This document shows, piece by piece, positions 23,861-36,800 of a stretch of 64,000 bases of DNA. The position numbers and the translations under genes were made by a program. The number at the start of each line of letters is the position of its first letter. The stretch's first letter is position 1. Origin of the DNA: Cotesia glomerata (taxonomy: Eukaryota; Arthropoda; Insecta; Hymenoptera; Braconidae); the NCBI RefSeq assembly GCF_020080835.1, contig NC_058167.1:12299403-12363402 (forward strand), given 5' to 3'. A model generated the notes under the pieces. It ran no database searches and was not told the DNA's origin. It worked only from the letters and a program-made list of their open reading frames with translations.

Positions 23861-24430
23861 TGGGAAAAAATTGGAGAGCTTTAGTTTTATAAAATTAAAT
23901 GAAGAAAATTATTTAAGATTAGGAATGTTAAAGATGAGATTGAAGATTTTTTTTAATTAGACATAAAAAAAGGTTCAATTGAGCCAAGAAAATATTTTTC
24001 TTCCTAATTATTTTGTTGAGTGAAAAAAAAAATTTTTTTGACAAGAAATTTCACTTATTCCAACAAAATTAATTCTCTTGCTTTAAGAAATACGTATTTT
24101 GATCCAAGAAAATTTATTTAAGTCAAAAAAATCTTGTTGTTTTGAGAAAATTCAGCCTCTTGCTCCAAAAAATTTAGTTCTTGATAGAAGTAAATTTTCT
24201 TGTCTTGAGAAAATTTCTCTCTTGCTCCAAAAAATTAAATATAAAAATAGAAGTAAATTTTCATTAATATTTTTATTGATTAACATGAGCCAAGAATTTT
24301 GTTCTCTAGTCAAGAAATTTTTCTTTCTGTGTGGGAAAAATTAGAGAGCTTTAATTTTATAAAATTAAATGAAGAAAATTATTTAAGATTAGTATTTTTA
24401 AAGATTAAATTGAAGATTTTTTTAAATTGA
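23861..24430. repeat. 95-bp direct repeats flanking a family A element
   Basis: The stretch 23861-23955 and the stretch 24332-24430 align almost end to end. Both run TGGGAAAAA-TTRGAGAGCT, then TTTATAAAATTAAATGAAGA, AAATTATTTAAGATTAG and finally TTGAAGATTTTTTT. They enclose the shortened family A copy. Such long flanking repeats are far beyond any target-site duplication, so a local tandem duplication or recombination event is implied. Confidence 0.75.
23961..24333 (+). mobile_element. Family A element, internally deleted
   Basis: Starts ACATAAAAAAAGGTTC and ends TTTTTCTTTCTGTGTG. It aligns with the first ~330 bases of the copy at 5847-6545, then jumps at about 24285 (GATTAACATGAGCC) to the last ~45 bases. 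This ~325-bp internal deletion is typical of non-autonomous elements. It also lacks the CTCF-like block of the two longer copies. Confidence 0.7.
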
Positions 24431-25455
24431 TTAAATGTTATTATTTTAATAGTAAAAAAAATTTTTTGTTTTAAAAATTTCTTCGTATTTTAATTTCAAA
24501 ACTTCTTTGTAATTGTCCAAATTTTTAGTTTTGAAATTTTATAATTTAACGTGTTTAGAAATTAAAAACTTATTTTTGATAAAAATTCTAAGAATTAAAT
24601 AAAATAATAATGAGACTTTAAACACAAATTTTGTAATTTGTAACAGTGAAATAAATTATACTAAAAAATAATTTGAAACAGATATTTTTCAAAATTATAT
24701 TTATTTTTTAATAAATTAATAACAAATAACTTCAACACTACTTCAATACGTCTACTGTTGAGGCAAACATGTACATAATAATAAAAAAAGCCGATTGACC
24801 CAATAAGACCGAAATTAATAAATATAAAATGAAAGAACGATAATGCGTGTAAAGATGCATGAAAAATCAGAGTGTTGCGTGGTTAGCTGGGCACCCATCA
24901 GATCTTCTGTTCACCTTTTACGGTTTTATTTATTATCCTGAGTATTTACTCCCTGGTCTTTTCTGATGATCTCGGTTGGTTAGTTCCTTCTTTATCTTAT
25001 CTTATATTCATCCAGCTATACTTCACCTCCATACCTATACCTATACCTATGGATATCCTTCTGACTTCTCACACATCTCGCAGTGTCGTTCTCGCTGTTG
25101 GCCCGACGCTCAGCACAATAGGATCAATATCCCGCTGGGGTATATAAAACCCCGTAATCCCTGGCATCTGTGGGCCACCTGCAGTCGCGCGTTTCGTCAC
25201 AGACACCACACGTATTTTGTCCACTACTCGTTTGCCACCACGGCCACCAACGATTTCCAGCCTATTTAGACAACATCCACTGCGTCTATTGTCCTTCTCA
25301 TTCAACAAACTTTACTATTTATATATACAAAGAATTTACTTTTCCATGTAATGTATATTTTGACTTATTATTGTACCATATTTTTACACATTTTATTCAA
25401 TATATTATACATAATATACTTTTTACCACCACTATTATTATTATTGTTATTATTA
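24431..25455. other. Intergenic stretch
   Basis: AT-rich to 24760, then a complex island at 24760-25290 with a short tandem run of ACCTAT (about 25033-25052). The ORFs that cover it on both strands have no recognisable domain. Confidence 0.45.
25137..25183 (+). promoter_or_regulatory. Possible TATA-type core promoter
   Basis: GGGGTATATAAAACC has a strong TATA box (TATATAAA near 25141) in a GC-rich local context. CAGTC about 40 bases downstream is a poor initiator match at a longer than usual distance. No gene is recognised downstream. A chance match is quite possible. Confidence 0.2.
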
Positions 25456-26804
25456 TCTATATTATTAGGAGAATAAAAAAAATTTTGTGTCCAGGATAGT
25501 CATATGATAAAATCGGTTTTTTTAGTGAAATTTAGTGTCATTGCAAAGGTCTTGATTTGAATTTGTGCTATTTCAAGGTTTCATATCATTTTCACCAATA
25601 GTCAATTTATGACGATAAGTATTTAGGTTGCATTCGAAAATTCTCTATCTCTAGATACATGATTAAGAAATGACCTTGTATCTTGTGAACTATTGATATT
25701 TTTAAAGATATAAGCTCACCCTGACATTACACTCATCGAGACCGTTCATTTGAGTACCCACATCAATTTTTCATATATTTATATATATTATATATATGTA
25801 TATATAAAAAATATATGAAAATGCATGTGGGTACTCAAATGAAAGCTCTTGATGAGTGTAACATCGGGATGAGCTTATATCTTTATAAACGTCAGTAGTT
25901 AAGAAATTACAGTGCAATTTAACATAATTAAGAAACTACCTTGTATCTTGTGAACTATTGATATTTTTAAAGATATAAGCTTACCCTGACATTATACTCA
26001 TCGAGACCTTTCATTTGAGTACCTACATCAATTTTTCATATATTTATATATATTATATATATGTATATATGAAAAATATATGAAAATGCATGTGGGTACT
26101 CAAATGAAAGCTCTTGATGAGTGTAACATCGGGATGAGCTTATATCTTTAATAACATCAATAGTTAAAAAAGTACAGTGCAATTTAACATAATTAAGAAA
26201 CTACCTTGTATCTTGTGAACTATTGATATTTTTAAAGATATAAGCTCACCCTGACATTACACTCATCGAGACCTTTCATTTGAGTACCTACATCAATTTT
26301 TCATATATTTATATATATTATATATATGTATATATAAAAAATATATGAAAATGCATGTGGGTACTCAAATGAAAGCTCTTGATGAGTGTAACATCGGGAT
26401 GAGCTTATATCTTTATAAACGTCAATAGTTAAGAAAGTACAGTGCAATTTAACATAATTAAGAAACTACCTTGTATCTTGTGAACTATTGATATTTTTAA
26501 ATATATAAGCTCACCTCAACATTACACTCATCAAGACCTTTCACTTGAGTACCCACATCAATTTTTTCATATATTTATATATATTATAAATATGTATATA
26601 TGAAAAATATATTAAAATGCATGTGGGTACTCAAATGAAAGTTCTTGATGAGTGTAACATCGGGATGAGCTTATATCTTTAAAAATGTCAATAGTTAAGA
26701 AAGTACAGTGCAATTTATCAAAAGTTATTATTTAATAAAGCAAAATTTTATTTATTTATAGTTCACAAGTCACAGCAGTCACATAGTGACTGCAAGGTTG
26801 CTAG
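25456..26804 (+). mobile_element. Non-autonomous Helitron with palindromic tandem array
   Basis: Starts TCTATATTATTAGGAG and ends in a perfect 8-bp stem hairpin GCAGTCAC-ATA-GTGACTGC, then AAGGTTG and CTAG. It is inserted between A (25455) and T (26805) without target duplication. These are the structural marks of Helitrons: 5' TC, 3' hairpin and CTRR, A/T insertion. A second, reversed copy lies at 61042-61841 with the same ends. The inside is a tandem array of about four ~265-bp units. No Rep/helicase is encoded, so movement would depend on an autonomous partner. Confidence 0.85.
25650..26715 (+). repeat. Four ~265-bp tandem units, each a long palindrome
   Basis: Units begin near 25669, 25927, 26190 and 26457 with TTAAGAAA-CTACCTTGTATC. 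In each unit a left arm (ATATAAGCTCACC..., CTCATCGAGACC, TTTCATTTGAGTACCCACAT) is followed, after an AT core, by its complement (ATGTGGGTACTCAAATGAAA, GATGAGTGTAAC, GAGCTTATAT). Arms are about 80-90 nt with a few mismatches, so each unit can form a ~180-bp hairpin in DNA or RNA. It is part of the Helitron. It is not a CRISPR array: the repeats are far too long and there are no unique spacers. Confidence 0.9.
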
Positions 26805-28448
26805 TTAGTATTATTATCATTAGTAGCATTTTTAAAAACTGAAAAATAATAATAATAATAGTTTAAAATTTTTAAAATTATTTTTATTATTTTTTTTTCT
26901 TAATTTAAAAATTTTCTAGTGCAAATATTAGTAGGTCATTTCATACAAAATATAGTTTTGATTGACAGCAAAACAAAATAAACCACGACAAAAACTCCTC
27001 ACTCATTTTTATACAATCGATCATGACAGTTTAACAGGATAAAAGACTCTTGACAAAAAGTTGACGAATGAACAAGAGATTTGCTGTCGAAATTTAACAG
27101 ATATCGATTCTTGTATTATTATGGTATGTTGTGTTATACTATCGTTATACAATAATAATTCTCAGTATATACATTTTTTTTTGCATTTAAGAACGCAATA
27201 TTGTTATTCAACGGTAGCATAATTGAAGAACCACAACATAAACATGAAGAATCGAAAACAGAAAAAGATCCTTTTATGTAGCGCCTAATGCCGGTTTATG
27301 GATTTCAACTTCGAATTTTCATGAAAGAAGTCGTTCAAAATATTTCCAGACACGAATTTGTCATGTGTTTGAGATCATTTTGGGAAAATTTTTGTCAAAC
27401 AGAGCACAAGATATTCTTTGGTATGTATCTTGGAAGTTTGTATTGGATTAGGTGTTTTTAAAATCGTGAAATTATTGGTAGAGTAGCATGAAATGCTTCT
27501 CGTTAAATGGCTGTCAAATTTTGAAACTTGCATTCTAAATTGATAAATTTGGTTCATTTTTTACTTTTTATGGATTTAGAAATTTATGATCAAAGTTTTG
27601 ACTTATTTTCTATAAAAAATTCAATTTTAATTTAAAGATTAAATTAACAAAGTAAAAGCATCAATAATAATTAATTAATTTTTTAAATTTCATTTCAAAT
27701 ATATCAAAAATATATTAATTTAAATTTAATAATTTTTTGACAAGAGAATATCAATATATTTCTTAATTATTAAATTATTTCCTTTATTGTGATAGATAAA
27801 CAAACAAATAGCTTCCCTTAAATTAATTCAAAATTACTTTCATGTATTGGACGAATTTTTCAGACAAGAAAATTTCCTTTATAATAACAGCATATTTTTC
27901 TCTCAGCATAGATTAATAACATGCTGGATAGGTTAATATTTAAATCTTGAACAAAATACTGGGATGCTTTTTGATCAAGTAATTATTAAATAAAAAAATG
28001 ATGAAACTTGGCAGGAGTAAGTAAAAAATATTCCTTCGTAAATTGATTCTTTTATTTTTAAATTTAATCATTAAAAAAAAATAACAAAGTTATAAATAAA
28101 TATGTAGTGTTCGCGCGTAAAACTGCCTTATCTCAAGACCCATCACATATTCAAGTAAATAAACTTTACTATAAAGAAATTACTAATAAACGTACAACCA
28201 ATATGATCTGAGATTGATTTAATTTTTTGATTCTTTATTTTAGTTTAGATAACTTATAAGACATAATTATTAAAATGCAACTAGGTTGGGGTATAAAACT
28301 AATAATCAACAAAAAATTTCATTTACTATTATACTTACCTGTAAGCCGCAAAAGAGTGCCAAAAGTAAATTATCTAGTTTAATTTTTTTAAGCAGTGTTT
28401 AGAGTATTTACAGTCAGTCTGACAACCTCCTTCAGTGCCTTTTACATG
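26805..28448. other. AT-rich intergenic stretch
   Basis: No gene and no defined repeat seen. A slightly more complex piece lies at 26930-27380. Confidence 0.5.
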
Positions 28449-29002
28449 CACGCAGAAAAAAATTTTGTTAAAATAACCTAAGATATGTTCTAGTAACAAA
28501 TACATTTGTTAACATAGGGATAACAAATTATATGTTAAAATAACAAAATTTAAGTTATAGCAAGTTATTGATATGTTATAACAGCAAAACAATTTGGTTA
28601 CAACAGCAAAATTTTTAAGTAGATTTGACAAAATAATTTAGTTGGTATAACAAATTTTTTTGTTGAAACAGCAAAATTATTCTATTAAAATAAGAAATAA
28701 ATTTACATTAAATGTTACATTAAATTTTATAAGAATCCATAATTTAAAAATATGCTATAATCAGTGATATCTGATTTGGAAAATATTTTAGCAACAAATT
28801 AGTTTTGTTATTGCAATAAAATGATTTCGTTAGGACAACAAATTGATTTGGTGATTTAACAGATTGGTTTGTTAGTACAACTTAAAACATTTTGTTAATG
28901 CAACTAATGGATTTGTAACTATAACTATACTCATTTGTTACCAGAACATATTTTTCAGTTATCCCGTCTTTTGTTATTTCAACAAAATCATGTTTATGCG
29001 TG
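28449..29002. mobile_element. TIR element of GTTAAAATAACAAA words
   Basis: Starts CACGCAGAAAAAAATTTTG and ends CAAAATCATGTTTATGCGTG, an imperfect inverted repeat. The dinucleotide TG adjoins both ends, as in family B. The interior is built from divergent repeats of TAACAAA/TTTGTTA words in both orientations. No coding capacity. Probably a MITE; only one copy is present in the window. Confidence 0.55.
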
Positions 29003-32000
29003 TGTGTTTCAAATAAAAAAACCAATATATTCAATAGGAATTTGTTGTCACTGGCCCAGTCTGAATTACCGACACCAGACTTAACTACATGTTCTTAAGA
29101 TATTTGAGTTAATTCACAGGAAATTATTTTTTTTTTTCTGCAGTAATTTTTCAGTAATACAGTATTAAATGAAACCTGTTAATACACATTTATTTATTTC
29201 CTTTATTTAGACCCAACAGCTTACAGCCTTTAACAAGGTTACTTTATACAATATTTAATACAAGATGGCGCTTATAATCTATTTATTAATATTATTTCAG
29301 TATAAGTGTAGTAACAATAATAATACTACTGATGACAAAATATTAACAGCAGCAATAATAAACATTTATTATATTAAATAGGATTACTCAGTAATCAAAA
29401 TTATTATTAAAAATATTTTACTATTTTATTGAGTTTTAATAACAAAGTTTGTTTAATGACACGCTATTATCCACTATTAGTTAGAGTGGAGCAGGTTTAA
29501 TTATTTTAGTTATTATTTTACTTATGATAATCAAATACACTTGCGAACTAAATAATGATCTGATGCAGACTAAGACCAAAACAGATTTTTAAAATAATTA
29601 TTCAGTGCGATAGAAATTGAATAGCGTGATCCTTTAAACAAAGACTTAATTTACATTTTATTTGAGAGATAATCATGATTGGGCCTAAATGATTTCAAAA
29701 GGAAGCTGCTCATTCACTTGGAATCACGACATGATGTCGGGTAGATGAACAAGTTACGGTTCTTAGACCGAGAGTTGGTGTTCGTGTCTCAAAAGCTTTT
29801 GTCTTTTTATCTAATCTATCAGTTGGTGTTCCAACACCGAAAAAGGTAGTTCTGATAATGTAAAAATAACATCTATTTACTGTCAATCAATCACCCTTAT
29901 ACATCTACTTACAGGCTCGATCAACATGAATTTATTTATTTATTTATTTACTATCCAAAGAGTGAGGAATGGAGAGATTGGAAAAATAACAGCAAATCAG
30001 TCGAAATAGATTGAGGAATAAATGGCTCTGTCGATGGTCGTGTATGTAGTTCACACCAGATCGAATAAACAAGACAAAACGGGATTCCGTAAATTCCAAT
30101 CCTGTTGGGGCCGTTACACTTGGAGAAGCACGAGCCGTCAGGAAACGAGGCAATTTGCCTGTCGCAGACGAGAAAACGAGCAAGCCTTAAACTGCTCCAC
30201 TCTTTACTCTTTACTTCTCTTATTGCTCTTTTCTATAAATATATATATATACATATATAAATATAGGAGTGAACTCTGAGAAGCATGTTCGATTCTTTTC
30301 GAAGGGAATTTAGAATTGCACGGGCGTATCAAGATGGCACGCAACTTTACGAATTATCTCGTATGTATTATAAGGTGCAGTGGGAGTCGGTAATTTCTGA
30401 TCGAACAAAACGAGGAAGAAATCTATCGAGAAAGCCAAAGGCCCTGAGAAGTCAATCTGCAAACACGGTAACGGGACACACTCTTTATTTTAATCCCATT
30501 TTCTTATATTATAAATAAACATCTTGAGTTCTTGTTTTATTTTAACATAAATTTGTGTTTGCAGTATTAAAGTTGCCGTTTATTATTTGATAATTATTCT
30601 ATTAGTTTAATAATGTATTATTAATATTGATGGTTATATATAAATGTCTTAATCATGGATTATTGATTTTATTTATTAATAAATAAATAAATACGATAAT
30701 AATAACCGTCCTAGACGTCGCTCTCATGTAAATAAATTAATATATAGTCGGTATAAATGGAAATAAATTGAAAATTATTAAATATTGCTACATAAAAGAC
30801 TTTTATAGGTGATGTAAATTAAATTAAAGATATTACAATTATATTAAAAATTTTTTTGATATGCACATTTATGACCATGTTCGGCTATTTATAAATAAAA
30901 TAATAATTCATTGAAATTTTTAATTTTTTTGAAATATTATTATTAATTAATATTTAAAAAAAATTAATTTTGTAATTTGTTAAATTATAAAAGTAATTTT
31001 CCTCGATTATTTCGACATTTTTCTCAAGAAAATTATGGAATTAAAGTTTCTAGTGAAAGTTTTTTCAAGAAAATTTTTTCTTTCTATTCATAACAATAAG
31101 TATTTTAGTATTTATTTTTCCTTGAATTTTTTTTAAAGCCAACTTTAAATATTTGTAAATAAATTTCTTCAAATAAATGTCAAATTCAATTGTAGAAAAT
31201 ATTTATCTCTTATTTTTATTTCCCTTGCTAGATCTATTTATTATTTTTTTTTAATTTTTGTAATTATAATTAAACACTTAAATTTAATTAAATGCCCTTC
31301 AAGTTTTCAGAATTGTTAAAATTTACTAAAAAAAATTTTTTTCACAAGATCCGCCTTTTTTACTTTAAGTTTTTTTTTTTGAAACAAAAAAGTATTTAAA
31401 AAAAAAATTTTTTTTTATTTTTCAGTAAAGTTTTACATTTTTAACATTTCTGAGTTAGTTTTGCAGCAAAAAAAAATTTTTTTTACTACTTTTTGGACAA
31501 TTAGAATGTAAAATTTGTGATACAACTTTTTTGCTTAAATTAAGGACGCAATGTGCAACAGTAACAATATTAAATCAAATAATCATTAAAAACACTTACA
31601 AAAAAAAATAATAATAAATGAAAATGATGGTAACCCGCAGAAAATACCACCAGGGCAATATAATAAGCCCCTCACTTTAAACTTCTAACTTTTACCAAAG
31701 CTATTATTATGAAAACTGTTAGCCACTCGAAAACGATAGATTGATCGGTTTCTATTAATGAATGTGACTATGACATTAATGCTGTTGAGATCTATCAAGT
31801 AGTACCCAGAATTATTAGTGTGGTATACATTTATATACTCACTCATATAAATATATGGATACATAAAGAATGTATTGATGATGCACACTAGTCCTCGTCC
31901 TTTGAGATCTTTTCTCAGGAAAAATGTCGCCCGTATGCTGTAAAACGCATACAGATCGGTAAGAACTCGTGACGTCTGTCTGCTTTTTTATTAAATTTAA

Positions 32001-33234
32001 TATACATATGTATAATATACAAGGCTTTGAACCACCCTTGTTATTTTCCCACAAGTATATTTTTTTCAAATTTAATAATCATTTATTTTACTTTTTTCTA
32101 AAGGAATTATCAGGGTATTTAACACTATTGTGACATATTTAATGCCGTGGAAAATTTTTTTGGTCGATATAATATAATATATCAAGTCGCATTAAATAAT
32201 TAATCAAAATTCTATGGGCTGTTGTACTGTGGCTCGTGTGTATAAAATATTTTCTTCATCCGGAAGATAATAATTTAGTTACTTAAATATTAGGATATTA
32301 AATTATTAATAAAAATATCTATTTATTTTATTTTCAGAAAATTAATTATGAAAATAATTTATTAGGTAATTTAATTTTTTATTGAAAATATTTTGCTTTA
32401 AAGAAATAAGCTAAAGTTTAATAAAAAATCAATTTAATGATTTGTGTAAATTTTTTTTCGTAATAAAAAATTAAATTTAGTCATTAATGACCTTTTTTTT
32501 TTTAAATAATCATATTTTACGGAATAATTTCAAAAATTCTTTTAAAAATTTGGCACTTGCTTACTTTTACGATCATATTATTTTGGCATACAAAATTGGA
32601 ATATTAACATGGTGAAACATTTTTTTTAATAATTACATTTTGCAGCAAATTTAAAATAATAATAATAATCATAAAAATTTGTGAAAATAAATTTTTCAAT
32701 TAATTTCAAAGTTTTCGATCGATTTATTTTATGAAAATTAAGTTAACCGACATTTAAAAATTTATTGAAAAAATTATTAGAAAAAAATTTCATTTGTCAA
32801 AAACTTGAAAAACTGTAAGTGTAATTTAAAAAAAAAATGATTTTATTCTAATTTAATTCTTGAAGAAAAATCAGAAAATTAAAAACGTCGGCTAACTTGA
32901 GTATTATGTTTATTTTTCCGTATTTTTGATGTAAAAATAAACAATTAAACATTTTTTTTCAACATTTTATTTTCATATATTTAAAAATCAATAACGTTAA
33001 TTTTTTTATGTGATAAAATTTTTCTTTATTATTCTATTTAAAAAAAAAAAATTCGCTTGAAAAAAATTCTAAATGTCATGTTTATAGGTTGAAGTTATAT
33101 GTACCGAAAAACTAAAAAATTAATTCTTAAAAATAAGACTTTCAACTTAACATAAGAAAGCAAAATATTTGGAAATGACAGTGACTATTTTCTGAATAAA
33201 AGAGAAAAATTTTCATGAACATTTTTATAAGTGA
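29003..33234. other. Intergenic stretch, no gene seen
   Basis: Contains a probable LINE tail at 29185-29290, a short ATTT tract at 29930-29953, and a complex island at 29990-30520. The island carries two short plus-strand ORFs (30022-30279 and 30285-30518) without recognisable domains. The rest, 30520-33230, is low-complexity A/T sequence apart from a modest island at 31620-32040. Confidence 0.45.
29185..29290 (-). repeat. Probable LINE or SINE 3' tail
   Basis: On the minus strand the sequence reads AACCTTGTTAAAGGCTGTAA, then GCTGTTGGGTCTAAATAAAG and ATAAATAAATG. This is a moderately complex body running into AATAAA-type tail repeats. No partner copy in the window, so the call is tentative. 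Confidence 0.3.
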
Positions 33235-33893
33235 CTAGCCGTTACCCGCCCGCTTCGCGTGGCGTACAATATACGCCAGGCGCGAAAAATATTAATTTTG
33301 TTAATATACGTGTGCATTTCATAAAATTCATTCTTTACAGCTCAAAAACTCCAAAAAAATCAATCTGGCCAAGTTTCAATCCTTTAGCTGCTATAGATTA
33401 AAAGGTACAATTTCTTTTAATTTTACGCCCACGCACGGACATGTGGGGGTAGAATTTAATGAAATTTATTCTTAACAGCTCAAAAACGCCAAAAAAGCAT
33501 TCTGGCCATGTTTCAAAGTATTAATAGCTATAGATTGAAATTTACGAATTTTTTCTTAATTTGACGCCCACGCACGGGCACGCCAGGGGGGTGGAATGTC
33601 ACAGAATTCGTTTTTAAAAAAATTTCTAAATGTAATTTGAAACATTCTGACCAAGTTTTGAACTATTAAAAGCCATAATTGAAAAATATGAATTTTTTTT
33701 CGTGAACACCCCCGCAACCCCCCTTGTGGGTGGAATTTCGTGAAATCCGTTCTTAGCTGACCTCTACTTGGCAAAAGGAATATTCCTGCCAAATTTCAAG
33801 TCTCTAGGTCTTATAGTTCCAGAGATATCATGATGAGTGACTATCTATATCTATAGAAAGTCTCCTATATATATATATATATATATATATAGA
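33235..33893 (-). mobile_element. Non-autonomous Helitron
   Basis: On the minus strand it starts A|TCTATATATATATA at 33893 and ends GCGGGCGGGTAACGGCTAG|T at 33235. Just before the end is a GC-rich, self-complementary stretch CACGCGAAGCG. Near the 5' end are AGGAGACTTTCTATAG and ATGATATCTCTGGAACTATA. Inside there are three partly similar direct blocks, each with GACGCCCACGCACGG or the like. The host base pair is A/T with no duplication. No Rep/helicase inside. The 78-codon minus ORF at 33556-33792 is only a reading of the element. Confidence 0.8.
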
Positions 33894-36800
33894 TTTTTTT
33901 TATGAAATGTAAGTATTAAATAACGGAAAACTTCAATATTTATATTTATATTTATATACAAATCCATGGATGAGAAAATTGAGGAGGAAGCAAGCAGAGA
34001 GAATATTTCGTAGGGATATTGCACAGCTGCGAATATCGAGTGGATTTACAAATTTTATACGCATATATATGTTTATATTTGTATGTATATAGAGCAATTT
34101 AATACAATGTAACGCATATGGAGTATGGAATCATAGATTTGAAAATACACGTAGTGTACCCGAGCACGTATTAATTGATCGAATTAATTTGCGAACGTGT
34201 TTGGTACGTTTGGCTTCCACAATTCGAAATACATTGTGCCTCGTGCGGCAATTACTATACAACCAACAGCCCAACACACAAAAGCCCGTGCACATGCATA
34301 CAGACACACATGTATCCAAAATGTACATGGATGTTTAAGCCCCCTGTTTCCCAAATAACACACCCTAAATTTTGTTCGCTGATTTTACGCGACGGTTTTA
34401 ATCCAATACGATGTCCCTTACAGCTCGTTGCACACTGTTATTATTTCCGCAGTGATTCTTGAATTAATTTAAATTTGAATTTTAAATATATCTAATGTAC
34501 ATTATGAGCATGTTAAAATTCAAAATTTCATCCTTTTATTTTCAATTGTTATTTGATACCTTTATTTTAATATTTATAAATTGTTTTAATAATTAATTAA
34601 TCCGGGCTTGTTTTTATGTAATTATATGTTTGCAAACTGCTCGGCAGATCCATGACAATAGACCACTTTGTTCTCTAAAGTCCAAAGCGTTATTTTAAAT
34701 GTAAAAGTCAACTCAGATTTCGCTTTTGTCGACTTGATTTACTACCCTGTTTTGACTTAAATATTTTTGCCGACCTATTTTGTCCTTACTTTTTTTTATG
34801 CATTATTAATCCGGCCGACAGAATTCCTTTACATGTTAAAATTAATCTCATAAGCAATCATGGGCTTTAATTTTCCGGGAAATTAATTCAATTAAATCCC
34901 GAAAAGTGGAGATCGTTTTAATTTTTTTACGGAATATTAAAAATGTTTAAAACTTAATTTTTTTATGAATAATTTTTCGTTAAGTTTATTTTAGAACATT
35001 TTAACTTTTCCAATGCGATGAAAAATTGTAACTGAAAGAAAAAAAAAATTTCAATCGCTCAAAATAAATTTTATGAAAAATTCAAAATTTCAAATCAATA
35101 TTTGATTTACACTACTGGATAAATATTTCAAACTTCGAATATTTATTTAAAACGATGAATTTAACCAATCTTGTTAAATTTAGATATAAGTGACAATCAC
35201 TTATTTTTGTTATCTTTAAAATAATTGATTTACAAAATATTAATGAAACGATTTAATAATAACCTTAAATCTTAAATTGAGCTGAAAATATTGGCAGGCA
35301 ATAGTAGTCTATTAAATACTAATGAATTTTAACCGCTCAAAATAAACACGTCAGTTATAAAAACTAACTCAATAAATCCATCTGATACAAAAATAATTTA
35401 TCTATGTTTAAAATTATAATTTACAGTAGTGTTGTGTATAAGGAGATACAACTTCATCTAAAAAAAAAGGTTACAATTTTTAATACAAAAATTTTCATTC
35501 ATAATTATTTTTATTTTACAAATGTACAGTAGAAATTTTTGATGAATTTAACGAAAAATTAATCTCAGTGTGTCTCATTTAAAATTTAAAACATTAAGAC
35601 AAACTCTTGCGTTTTCTATTAAAGTTATCGATGAACTGCGACTTAAATTCTTTAAGTTAATAATCATAATATTTTAAAGTTAAAACTTAAATAAAAAATT
35701 CTTAAAAATAAAATACTGCTTAATTTTTTGAGGTGAAAAAAATATTTAACCTTACACGCCTGTAAAACATAAAATTATAAAATATCATGAATTAAAAATT
35801 ATGGATAAAATGGTACTCTTAAAAATTAGCACCTGCATAAAATAAAGATAAACCAAAAAAAATAATAAAAATAATTCATACTTCAACGCGATAATTATTG
35901 TTGATTATTAAAAAAGTAAAGTAAAAACGGGGGTTTATCACACGCGATACTGTCGTAATCCAACGACATTATTTTACCGTCTCTCATTGAAATAAAAGTA
36001 AAATAAAAGTATAATGCCGGAGAATGCACAAAAAGTAAGTAACTCCCTCGTAAACCACCATCACGACCACACTTCTTTCCGTAGCCTTGCTTGTACTGAT
36101 GCGTGAGTTTTAGCAACAAATAACGAAATATTAGCTTCGCCCACGCGATACATGCATGTTCAAATGTCCATACATGACCGTGTGTGAGCATCAGTATGTG
36201 TGAATACTGAATATACTTAAAATCGCATGTAAAACCACCTTTGTACAGCTATATGTGTATATATTTTTACACATGTGTACATGTATGCGCGTAGTATATC
36301 TCGAGCAGTCGACACACACAACAATCCAAACCCCAGTACGATCAGATCGGATCGCTTGCTGATAATCGAGTTGTTGGCACCTGTGAAGCAGACATAATTA
36401 ATGCTAGTCTACATCTAGCTAATGTAACACTACAACTATTATATTATATTATATACACTCAACATTTAACTTTACACACTACTCGATGCTTTTGTACACA
36501 CTTTTACACACCTCGTTATTTTAATTACAGTAACAATTAAAATTATTAAGACCCGTTATTATAAATAAATGCAATTCTTAAAATTGGATCTGTACTTACT
36601 AATTTTCTGCATTAAAAAAAAAATAAAAAATAATAATGATAATAATAAAGAGTAGCAATGTCAATAATTAGATTAGAAATTAAGCTTATAATTAATTTAA
36701 AAATTACATTAAAAAATAATGATAGCAATAATCAGATAAGTGAAAATGTGTCGACTATCAGCGAAGAGTGCATTAGAATGATAAATATGTATGCAATATA

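Noticed and set aside
25650..26715. CRISPR-like array
   Set aside because: The repeats are ~265 bp, palindromic and contiguous, without unique spacers, inside a eukaryotic Helitron.
33556..33792. 78-codon minus ORF
   Set aside because: It is contained in the Helitron's conserved non-coding sequence and is not a protein of the element.
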